A DNA stretch of 6,230 nt from Micavibrio sp. UBA1664 (GCA_002320485.1 DCKW01000049.1:1-6230); one strand, 5' to 3'. Positions 1-6,161 are shown, counted from the first letter of the stretch. Notes: generated from the sequence alone by a model not told the origin. Made by a program: numbers and translations.

Positions 1-1980
1 CATGGGGATCAATCTGTTTATGATGCGCTTGTCAGACTCGCTCAGGATTTTGCGGTGCGTTATCCGCTTGTCGACGGGCAGGGCAATTTCGGGAATATTG
101 ATGGCGATAATGCTGCGGCGATGCGATACACGGAATCCCGTCTGACCGATGTTGCAATGGCCATGTTGGAGGGTATCGAGGAAAATGCCGTGGATTTCCG
201 CGCCACTTATGATGGCGAGACGATGGAACCTGTGGTATTTCCCGCGGCCTTCCCAAATTTGTTAGCAAACGGCTCCTCAGGAATTGCTGTCGGAATGGCC
301 ACCAATATTCCGCCGCACAATGTTGATGAATTGTGTCAGGCGATGGAAGCGTTGATAGAGGGCGACCCAAGTGTCGAAGATTTGGTCAAAAACTATATTT
401 CAGGCCCTGATTTCCCTACAGGCGGAACGCTTGTCGAGGATCAGGCAAATATTATTGAGGCCTATAAAACAGGCCGCGGGGCGTTTCGTGTGCGTGCCAA
501 ATGGCATAAGGAAGAGTTGAAACAGGGACTATACGAGATTGTCATTACCGAAATTCCATATCAGGTGCAAAAAAGTAAGCTTATTGAAAAAATTGCCGAT
601 CTGATCAATGCTAAAAAAATCCCGATGCTGGACGATGTGCGCGATGAATCGGCAGAGGATATACGTCTGGTTCTTGTCCCCAAAAACCGTAATGTCGAGG
701 CGGAAATATTGATGGAGGCAGTATATCGCCATTGTGATCTGGAATCGCGTTTTTCGATGAACCTGAATGTGCTGGAGAACGGGCGTATTCCGCGCGTGAT
801 GGATCTGAAGGAAATTTTGCGCGCCTTTCTTGACCATCGTCAGGAAGTGTTGATACGCCGCTCGCATTATCGGTTAGAGAAAGTCAAACACCGTATTGAG
901 GTTCTGGACGGGTATTTGATCGCCTATCTCAATCTTGACGAGGTCATCCGCATCATTCGGTATGAAGATGAACCGAAACAGGAATTAATGAAAGTTTTCG
1001 GCCTGACGGACATTCAGGCTGATGCCATTTTGAATATGCGTTTGCGGTCTTTGCGCAAGCTTGAAGAAATGGAAATCAAAGGCGAACATGATGCTTTAAG
1101 TAAAGAGCGTGATGAATTAGAAAAGCTTATTGCGTCTGAAGCCCGTCAGTGGACAGCCATTAAAAAACAAATACAGGCTTTACGCAAACAATTTGGAAAG
1201 GATACTCTTCTGGGCGCCCGTCGGACCGAAATCGGCAGTGCGCCTACTTTGGAAATCGTGCCTGATGAAATGATGATCGAGAAGGAGCCGATTACCGTCA
1301 TTTGCTCCGCTATGGGATGGATACGCGCCATGCGTGGCCATAATATTAATCCTGATGATCTAAAATATAAAGATGGCGACAAGTGTGACTTCGTTTTCCC
1401 CGCCTATACCACTGACAAAATACTGGTTTTCGCCTCGAACGGACGATTCTACACTATCGGTGGTGATAAATTACCGGCAGGCCGAGGGTTTGGCGAGCCG
1501 ATCCGCCTGATGGTTGATTTGCCCAATGATTGCACGATCATTGATATGAAGTTGTTTGAAGACGGCAAAAAGATGATTGTGGCCGCAACCACAGGTCACG
1601 GTTTTATTGCGCCGATGTCAGATGTAATAGCCCATACCAAAGGTGGGAAGCAAGTGTTGAATGTGGGTGATAAAGCATCTGCCGCGGTTTGCCATACGAT
1701 TGCAGACGGTGATGATCACATCGCCGTGATTGGCACAAATAGAAAATTCCTTGTGTTTCCTCTGGCTGATTTGCCTGAAATGGGGCGCGGCAAAGGGGTT
1801 ATTCTTCAGAAATACAAAGGCGGACAATTGTCCGATCTTAAAACTTTTAAAATGGAGGAGGGGCTGGTCTTCCCTTACGGAAGCGGGGAGAGAACCGAGG
1901 ATGTGTCCCCATGGTTGATGGGACGCGCGGCCCAAGGCAAACTGCCCCCGAATGGATTTCCGAAAAATAATAAATTTTAA
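1..1980 (+). CDS. parC: DNA topoisomerase IV subunit A (ParC), 5'-truncated by window edge
   Basis: ParC is the DNA-cleaving subunit of topoisomerase IV, which works with ParE to decatenate daughter chromosomes and relax supercoils. The reading frame is open from base 1, so the gene begins before the window; 659 residues are present and roughly 75-90 N-terminal residues are missing by comparison with E. coli ParC (752 residues). In window numbering: residues 1-3 HGD are the end of the conserved HPHGD motif; the catalytic tyrosine is Tyr43 (bases 127-129) in AAMRYTE, preceded by Arg42; residues 94-107 are the conserved GIAVGMATNIPPHN; residues 339-351 (QADAILNMRLRSL) belong to the coiled-coil/C-gate region; from about residue 425 the beta-pinwheel C-terminal domain follows. 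GKQVLNV near residue 550 and the absence of a GyrA box (QRRGGKG) favour ParC over GyrA. The C-terminus ending in GFPKNNKF looks complete. The position matching E. coli Ser80 is Gln4. The stop lies one base from the convergent gene's stop. Confidence 0.96.
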   Translation, partial: HGDQSVYDALVRLAQDFAVRYPLVDGQGNFGNIDGDNAAAMRYTESRLTDVAMAMLEGIEENAVDFRATYDGETMEPVVFPAAFPNLLANGSSGIAVGMATNIPPHNVDELCQAMEALIEGDPSVEDLVKNYISGPDFPTGGTLVEDQANIIEAYKTGRGAFRVRAKWHKEELKQGLYEIVITEIPYQVQKSKLIEKIADLINAKKIPMLDDVRDESAEDIRLVLVPKNRNVEAEILMEAVYRHCDLESRFSMNLNVLENGRIPRVMDLKEILRAFLDHRQEVLIRRSHYRLEKVKHRIEVLDGYLIAYLNLDEVIRIIRYEDEPKQELMKVFGLTDIQADAILNMRLRSLRKLEEMEIKGEHDALSKERDELEKLIASEARQWTAIKKQIQALRKQFGKDTLLGARRTEIGSAPTLEIVPDEMMIEKEPITVICSAMGWIRAMRGHNINPDDLKYKDGDKCDFVFPAYTTDKILVFASNGRFYTIGGDKLPAGRGFGEPIRLMVDLPNDCTIIDMKLFEDGKKMIVAATTGHGFIAPMSDVIAHTKGGKQVLNVGDKASAAVCHTIADGDDHIAVIGTNRKFLVFPLADLPEMGRGKGVILQKYKGGQLSDLKTFKMEEGLVFPYGSGERTEDVSPWLMGRAAQGKLPPNGFPKNNKF

Positions 1981-1981
1981 A

Positions 1982-3091
1982 TCAGCGTCCGATAACAGAG
2001 CCGGCTTTAATTGTTTTGAATAAGGGAGCGATAGAAGCTGTTTTTGGAACCTGATTTCTGGCTCTCATATCTGCAACAATCTCAATGGCCTCCAATGTTT
2101 TTTCACGGACCGACTCAAAGATGGCCTGACGTTGTTGCGACATTTCCTGAATTGCCACAGGTCCGGTAAAATTATCCAATTGCGCATCGTTCCATATTTT
2201 TTCTGCGTCGCGATTGTCTCTATGGGCTCGCGCCAAATGGGTTAATGTATTTTCGGTATTTTCACGGCTGTGCCAAGCCTCAATGATATCAATATCACCT
2301 TGCGCATGCCTTCCCATTTCTCTTGTAACAAACACGCGATCATGCATTTCAAAAGCCAGTGAAAGCTCGGAATGAGGAACTTCATAGAAATTGGGTTCCA
2401 ACCCTTCTTTCTTGTAAGCTTCTTTTAATCTGCGTCCTAATTCAAGCGTTACCTGTTCGGCGGGATGTGAAAAACCGATACCGGTGGGCCGAAGTTCGCC
2501 ATTCCCATTCACACTTAATGCGATTTTGCGAGTCAATGCACTTAAGTTTCGGCTGTTTTCTTCAAAGTCACCCAGAATTAATATTAATTCACCCGGCTTC
2601 TGTCCCGAAAATTCCCGTGCAATAACCCAAGGACGTTCCGTTTGGATTTTGGGGCCGATCAGTTTGTCAATAATGGAGGAATCTGTGGTAAGCTTCGCCA
2701 AAACCGGACGGTACAGTTTTTCTAAATCCGGATTGCGTTTGCCGATTTGCATCCACCCCTCCATAAAACGACCTTTGGCAGCCGGATCATAGGATTGATT
2801 GCTTTTCCCAAATCCCAACATGAATTGCAATAAATCACTATATGCATCTCTCCCTGTTTTGATGGAGGCAGTGGGCTGTAGATTTACAAAACCCTCGAAT
2901 TCACATGCAGCTCCCATATAGAGTTGCCGCGCGCATTTTTCCACCGCAATAACACGGTTATTAAGTTTCCTGTCTTTCCATGATTGCATTTCTTTTGCTC
3001 CGGCTTCGGGCGCATCATCAGCCCGATAATCCACAGTGCATAATTCCTGTACCGTCAAACCAGGGTTAAATTGTGAAGAAACATTATTCAT
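1982..3091 (-). CDS. Hypothetical protein, 369 residues, unrecognised
   Basis: I do not recognise this protein. It is predicted soluble: there is no signal peptide, no membrane segment and no obvious repeat. Composition is mixed and charged, with three cysteines (18, 53, 63) near the N-terminus. A central part (about residues 168-258, starting ELILILGDFEEN) alternates hydrophobic strand-like and helix-like stretches and could be an alpha/beta domain; the last 70 residues look helical and end in a basic tail (KTIKAGSVIGR). The start is uncertain. I chose the ATG at 3091 because codons upstream of it lie in extremely AT-rich DNA that reads like non-coding sequence. Other in-frame ATGs are at 3103 and 3160. 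None of the three has a visible Shine-Dalgarno sequence, so a leaderless or weakly translated mRNA is possible. The frame is long, uninterrupted and similar in base use to neighbouring genes, so I believe it is a real gene. It faces parC tail to tail and is divergent from the 155-residue gene. Confidence 0.8.
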   Translation of the reverse strand: MNNVSSQFNPGLTVQELCTVDYRADDAPEAGAKEMQSWKDRKLNNRVIAVEKCARQLYMGAACEFEGFVNLQPTASIKTGRDAYSDLLQFMLGFGKSNQSYDPAAKGRFMEGWMQIGKRNPDLEKLYRPVLAKLTTDSSIIDKLIGPKIQTERPWVIAREFSGQKPGELILILGDFEENSRNLSALTRKIALSVNGNGELRPTGIGFSHPAEQVTLELGRRLKEAYKKEGLEPNFYEVPHSELSLAFEMHDRVFVTREMGRHAQGDIDIIEAWHSRENTENTLTHLARAHRDNRDAEKIWNDAQLDNFTGPVAIQEMSQQRQAIFESVREKTLEAIEIVADMRARNQVPKTASIAPLFKTIKAGSVIGR

Positions 3092-3209
3092 GGGACAAAA
3101 CATAACTATTAAAATATGGAAAGTAAAGTTTTTATATCGTAATATTTTATAGGAAAACATTAAATATAATATTATGAATATAAATATTTTAGATAATTTA
3201 TCATATACA

Positions 3210-3252
3210 AAGTAAAAAAAACTTTTTCGTAAATGTTTTTTATGATTTACTT
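3210..3252. repeat. Imperfect inverted repeat in the divergent promoter region
   Basis: The left arm AAGTAAA (3210-3216) plus AAAAAC (3217-3222) is complementary to GTTTTT (3235-3240) plus TTTACTT (3246-3252). This gives 13 pairs with a five-base bulge (3241-3245) and a 12-base loop. It lies 52 bases before the start of the 155-residue gene and could be an operator or cruciform-prone site. In DNA this AT-rich, chance complementarity is likely, so confidence is low. Confidence 0.25.
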
Positions 3253-3290
3253 GGTAAATTAGTTAAATAATAAGAAAAAAAGCATAAATA

Positions 3291-3298
3291 AGGGAGAG
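3291..3298 (+). promoter_or_regulatory. Ribosome binding site of the 155-residue gene
   Basis: AGGGAGAG lies ahead of the ATG at 3305, with eight bases between GGAG (3293-3296) and the start codon. It stands out in the AT-rich leader and fixes the start of the downstream gene. It is one of only two clear Shine-Dalgarno sequences in the window, the other being that of motB. Confidence 0.75.
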
Positions 3299-3304
3299 AT
3301 ATAT

Positions 3305-3772
3305 ATGCCGATAAGTTTTGCTCGTAAACCGGTTCGTAAATTCGATGTAATCGCAGACGCACCTGAAAATGAAGTGGCCCAATTAGCCGCGATCGCAAAA
3401 GGCGCAGGCGTATGTCAAGATAGAATGATGGCCACTGCAGGGAAAATTATAGACGAGGCAAGATTGGATAATGAAAACGGATCACGTTCTAATCGGCCTG
3501 TTGTGGCAAGACGCCAATTGGAAAGTATTGTAAAAGATTTGACCGACCAAACGCATAAGCCTCTGGGGTCCGATTTTTCAAAAAAAGTTAGTAGTTTTTT
3601 TGAGACGGCAGTTCGTGCAGGATATAGTTGTCCTACTGAATTGGCAAAGGATACAAATTCCAAACCTGATTTTATTCTAAGCTTGCCCTCAATTGGTGCA
3701 TCTCATGCTGCACATGATTTATGTGTAAGAGAAAAAGGGCGCAAAGCACGCCACTGCTGCACTCCAGCCTAA
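3305..3772 (+). CDS. Hypothetical protein, 155 residues, Cys/His-rich C-terminus
   Basis: I do not recognise this protein. It has no signal peptide or membrane segment and looks cytoplasmic and basic, with an N-terminus rich in Arg and Lys (residues 7-12). Residues 22-85 look mainly helical. Five cysteines are present (37, 109, 140, 151, 152). Together with His134, His137 and His150 the C-terminal part forms a cluster of the shape H-x2-H-x2-C-x9-H-C-C, which could bind a metal ion, but I know of no family with this exact pattern. The start is well supported by the AGGGAGAG ribosome binding site. A rho-independent terminator follows, inside the 3' end of the convergent motB gene, and the two stop codons are only 12 bases apart. 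The dedicated ribosome binding site and terminator argue that this is a genuine single-gene transcription unit. A pair of A7 and T7 runs inside the gene (3580-3601) forms an inverted repeat. Confidence 0.78.
   Translation: MPISFARKPVRKFDVIADAPENEVAQLAAIAKGAGVCQDRMMATAGKIIDEARLDNENGSRSNRPVVARRQLESIVKDLTDQTHKPLGSDFSKKVSSFFETAVRAGYSCPTELAKDTNSKPDFILSLPSIGASHAAHDLCVREKGRKARHCCTPA
3578..3603. repeat. Perfect 9-base inverted repeat of A7/T7 tracts inside the 155-residue gene
   Basis: TCAAAAAAA (3578-3586) and TTTTTTTGA (3595-3603) are exact reverse complements separated by eight bases. They encode part of SKKVSSFFE. The A run is in register for a slippery heptamer (A AAA AAA). Moving to the -1 frame there would meet TAG at 3589-3591 almost at once, giving a product of about 95 residues. 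The repeat is certain; any role is a guess. Confidence 0.6.
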
Positions 3773-3784
3773 TTATTATAAATT

Positions 3785-5173
3785 TTAAGGAAATTGCAAC
3801 ACCTGTGGAGGTTCGGTCTCCTCAGGTGTTTTTGTTGGTACGGGTAAGGCGGGCGCCTGCCGAGCTGAGTTACGGTCACGGATTTTTTGAATTTCATCCC
3901 CGATCATATCACCGGTTTCAGGCGTCCGTTTTAATTCGCCACCTTCTTCAAACCGTTCGACCGCCTCTGTTAACGGTGATTCGGTCGCGTCATCCTGAAT
4001 TGTAAGACCTTGGGATTTGTTAATTGTCTGGTCCAGCTCGGGAATGTTTTCCCGGTCTTCCTGCTGCACGGCGTTCAGCTTTTCCTGTTCCTGCTTTTTA
4101 CGGACGGCTTCTGCCGCGGCCTTGCGGATTTCATCGGCATTTTCCAGATGCTGCCTCAATAATACAATACTGATACGCCTGTTACGCGGAGACAGCGGTT
4201 CGTCGGGTAACAGATGTTCACGATCAGCCTTGCCTATAACGTTATCTACACGGTCGGCAGGCAGTTGTGCTTCCATCATCGCCCGTCGCGAGGCAAGCGC
4301 GCGGTCGGACGACAAATTCCAGTTATTATAGGTTGCCCCGGGCGGATATTTTTTACCGTCCGTATGCCCGCGCACCGAAATCTGATTAGGTTGGGGAATA
4401 ATGACTTGCGTCACTTTTGCAACAAGTTGGTTCATAAAGCCATACATATCGGCTGATCCTATCGGGAACATGGATCGGCCTTCCTTGTCGATAATCTGGA
4501 TACGCAATCCTTCAGGGGTAATATCAATCATCAAATGGTCCATTAAATCAGCCAGCTCAGGAGCTTTGGAGACTTCTTCCATTATTTGCTGCTTGATGGC
4601 TTCAAAATCATCATTTTGTTGAGCCTCGATAACAGCCTGTAATTTTTCCAGATCAGCCTGTTCGAGGTTTTGCACTTCCTCAAGAATGTTCAAACCGTTT
4701 TGCAGATTGTTGCTGTCATCTTCAGTGGATGATTTATCGGTGTCGGAGGCGACTGTCCCTTGAATAGTCGGATCATATGTGTCGCCTTCAAATTCTGATG
4801 TTCCCATTTGGTCACGTTGGTCGCCAAGGGCCATGCCCGACCGAGGGGTGGTGGGCGTATTGGGAACGGCAATGTTTTGGACTGTTGAAACCTGCGCCCC
4901 CTCAGGTGACATTGTCATTCCGCCGAGTATGCCGCCCGATCCGCTTAATTCACTGGATACACGGGGATGTGTCGGGTCAAAATAATTGGAAATTGCATTT
5001 TTTTGTTCTTTGGTCGTCACGTTTAATAGCCACATCAATAGAAAGAATGCCATCATCGCCGTCACAAAGTCGGCATAGGCCACTTTCCAGGCGCCGCCAT
5101 GGTGACCGCCGCCGCCTTTTTTAATCTTTTTAACGATTATGGGTTGTGGGACTTCGTTATCTGTTGACGCCAT
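3785..5173 (-). CDS. motB: Flagellar motor stator protein MotB
   Basis: MotB anchors the stator to peptidoglycan and, with MotA, forms the ion channel that drives flagellar rotation. A short cytoplasmic Lys/Gly/His-rich N-terminus (1-28) leads into a single membrane helix (about 29-51). This helix contains Asp35 in AYADF, the equivalent of proton-binding Asp32 of E. coli MotB. AYADF-TAMMAFFL-MWL closely resembles the proton-type MotB and not sodium-type PomB. Residues 51-71 (with AISNYFDP) match the plug segment. A long acidic Ser/Thr/Asn-rich linker follows (about 72-212) with a likely coiled coil near 160-205. The OmpA-like peptidoglycan-binding domain spans about 213-342, with RGHTDG at 268-273, NLSSDRA at 286-292 and NRRISI at 331-336. 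A further 120 charged residues (343-462) follow. At 462 residues it is much longer than E. coli MotB (308). The start is supported by a GGAAGGAG sequence between motA and motB. Confidence 0.96.
   Translation of the reverse strand: MASTDNEVPQPIIVKKIKKGGGGHHGGAWKVAYADFVTAMMAFFLLMWLLNVTTKEQKNAISNYFDPTHPRVSSELSGSGGILGGMTMSPEGAQVSTVQNIAVPNTPTTPRSGMALGDQRDQMGTSEFEGDTYDPTIQGTVASDTDKSSTEDDSNNLQNGLNILEEVQNLEQADLEKLQAVIEAQQNDDFEAIKQQIMEEVSKAPELADLMDHLMIDITPEGLRIQIIDKEGRSMFPIGSADMYGFMNQLVAKVTQVIIPQPNQISVRGHTDGKKYPPGATYNNWNLSSDRALASRRAMMEAQLPADRVDNVIGKADREHLLPDEPLSPRNRRISIVLLRQHLENADEIRKAAAEAVRKKQEQEKLNAVQQEDRENIPELDQTINKSQGLTIQDDATESPLTEAVERFEEGGELKRTPETGDMIGDEIQKIRDRNSARQAPALPVPTKTPEETEPPQVLQFP
3798..3833 (+). 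terminator. Rho-independent terminator of the 155-residue gene, inside the motB 3' end
   Basis: The arms 3798-3810 and 3818-3830 pair over 13 positions with a single T-T mismatch (3806/3822). The apical loop is seven bases with TTCG at its centre. The stem ends in a run of five T (3829-3833) on the plus strand. It lies 25 bases after the stop of the plus-strand gene, the expected position. On the minus strand the same bases encode roughly the PEETEPPQVL segment of MotB, and no good T run follows there, so it should act mainly on plus-strand transcription. Confidence 0.8.
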
Positions 5174-5183
5174 TCAGACTAAA

Positions 5184-5191
5184 CTCCTTCC
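5184..5191 (-). promoter_or_regulatory. Ribosome binding site of motB
   Basis: Read on the minus strand, GGAAGGAG lies in the 22-base gap between the motA stop and the motB ATG, ten bases ahead of the start. It confirms the motB start at 5173 and shows that motB is translated from its own site within the motAB transcript. Confidence 0.75.
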
Positions 5192-5195
5192 CGTT

Positions 5196-6086
5196 TTATG
5201 CGAATGTCGGAACGTTATTGGTTGCTTCTTCTACTTCGCCAAATGTCGGTTGCACATCGTGATGCAAAATCTTTCGGCCGAATTCAACGGATACTTGCGG
5301 TGCACATCCTTGTAAAAAGGCGAGAATACATACCTTCATCACTTTATAATATTTAACCTCTGTCTCGGCACGCGCCCCCATGGCAGAGGCCATAGGCCCG
5401 AAAATCCCATAGGCAAACCACACGCCGAGGAAAGTTCCGACAAGCGCACCACCAATCAATTTACCCAAAACTTCCGGCGGTTCGGAAATCGATGCCATTG
5501 TTTTGATAACTCCCAAAACGGCGGCCACAATACCGAGAGCGGGAATACCGTCCGCCATTGTCTGGACGGCGTGGGAGGGATGTTCCTCTCCAGTCTGGAT
5601 TGTTTCAATTTCCTCGTCCATCAAAGCTTCGATCTCATGAGGGTTGTCATTACCCAGAGAGATAATTCGCAAATAATCACACAGGAAAACCTCGGCATGA
5701 TGATTTTTTTGAAAATTCGGGAAAGCCTTGAAAATTTCACTGTCATGCGGGTTTTCGATATGTTGTTCAAGGGCCAGCCATCCTTTTGTTTTTGCCATCT
5801 TAAAAATAACAAAGAGGAGGGACAGAAGTTCTAGATAGTCGGCCTTTGAATAGGCTTCAGGATTTAACATCCGCTTCATATAGCCCAATGATGCCTTAAC
5901 GACATGCATTGAATTACCAATCAGGAATGCGGCAATCGCACATCCTAAAATAATCAGCGATTCACCAGGGGCTGAAGGCAATATAACACCGGTCAGAAGG
6001 TGCAATGCCTTTTCCATACCGGCGGTCAGAACAAGCCCGCCAAAGGTACAGCCAAAAACCAATAAAAACCCCAATATTTTTATCAT
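5196..6086 (-). CDS. motA: Flagellar motor stator protein MotA
   Basis: MotA is the ring-forming stator subunit in the cytoplasmic membrane that converts ion flow through MotA/MotB into torque on FliG. Length (296 residues) matches E. coli MotA (295). Four membrane helices are visible at about 2-22, 43-59, 181-200 and 209-232, with the large cytoplasmic loop between helices 2 and 3. Conserved family motifs are present: IENP at 110-113, IEALMDEEIET at 152-162, ADGIPALGIVAAVLG at 178-192 with Pro182 (E. coli Pro173), GPMAS at 230-234 with Pro231 (E. coli Pro222), and VEFGRK at 267-272. Glu107 aligns with E. coli Glu98, a FliG-contact charge. The position of Arg90 appears to be Lys99. The start at 6086 gives the usual MotA N-terminus but has no clear Shine-Dalgarno sequence. 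It is the first gene of a motA-motB operon; a CtrA-type box ends 24 bases upstream. Confidence 0.97.
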   Translation of the reverse strand: MIKILGFLLVFGCTFGGLVLTAGMEKALHLLTGVILPSAPGESLIILGCAIAAFLIGNSMHVVKASLGYMKRMLNPEAYSKADYLELLSLLFVIFKMAKTKGWLALEQHIENPHDSEIFKAFPNFQKNHHAEVFLCDYLRIISLGNDNPHEIEALMDEEIETIQTGEEHPSHAVQTMADGIPALGIVAAVLGVIKTMASISEPPEVLGKLIGGALVGTFLGVWFAYGIFGPMASAMGARAETEVKYYKVMKVCILAFLQGCAPQVSVEFGRKILHHDVQPTFGEVEEATNNVPTFA

Positions 6087-6109
6087 ATATAGAAGATGCC
6101 CTAAGATAA

Positions 6110-6124
6110 TTAAGATTTAATTAA
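6110..6124 (-). promoter_or_regulatory. CtrA-type binding box upstream of motA
   Basis: TTAA (6110-6113), seven bases, TTAA (6121-6124) is an exact match to TTAA-N7-TTAA, the site recognised by CtrA, the alphaproteobacterial response regulator that controls flagellar and cell-cycle genes. It lies within a pair of 8-base direct repeats TAATTAAG (6107-6114 and 6118-6125) spaced by 11 bases, one helical turn. Its placement directly ahead of a motility operon makes regulation plausible. The local DNA is AT-rich, which raises the chance of a coincidental match. Confidence 0.5.
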
Positions 6125-6161
6125 GTATTTCATTTCGAGAAAAAATACCCCCACAAGTAAA

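Larger units (their letters stand above)
3092..3304. promoter_or_regulatory. AT-rich divergent intergenic region
   Basis: This spacer separates two divergently transcribed unrecognised genes, so it must hold the promoters of both. Bases 3121-3240 contain only 16 G or C out of 120, far below the flanking coding DNA. It includes a 10-base palindrome (ATAATATTAT, 3166-3175) and a longer imperfect inverted repeat (3210-3252). Many hexamers resemble a -10 box, for example TATAAA on the minus strand, but none is paired with a convincing -35 box, so I do not assign individual promoters. Such AT-rich tracts are typical sites for nucleoid-protein binding, which is an inference here. Confidence 0.5.

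Noticed and set aside
1..1980. Assignment of the first gene as gyrA
   Set aside because: The C-terminal domain lacks the GyrA box and has ParC-type features such as GKQVLNV and the short tail ending in NNKF.
1999..2006. Palindrome AGCCGGCT near the parC 3' end as a shared terminator
   Set aside because: It is a loopless 8-base palindrome with no proper T run on either strand, inside the coding sequence of the convergent gene.
2359..2792. Two overlapping plus-strand frames (88 and 102 residues) opposite the 369-residue gene
   Set aside because: They overlap each other and the longer minus-strand gene and lack translation signals. The 369-residue frame is far longer and uninterrupted.
3092..3160. 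N-terminal extension of the 369-residue protein (23 extra residues with a hydrophobic stretch and Cys22) as a signal or lipoprotein peptide
   Set aside because: It lies in the AT-rich spacer, has no ribosome binding site, and the residue before Cys22 is Phe, which does not fit a lipobox.
3721..4005. 94-residue plus-strand frame across the end of the 155-residue gene and motB
   Set aside because: It runs through the terminator hairpin and is antisense to motB; there is no ribosome binding site.
4777..5124. 115-residue open frame on the plus strand antisense to motB
   Set aside because: It is a shadow of the well-supported motB coding sequence, with no ribosome binding site and no recognisable protein features.
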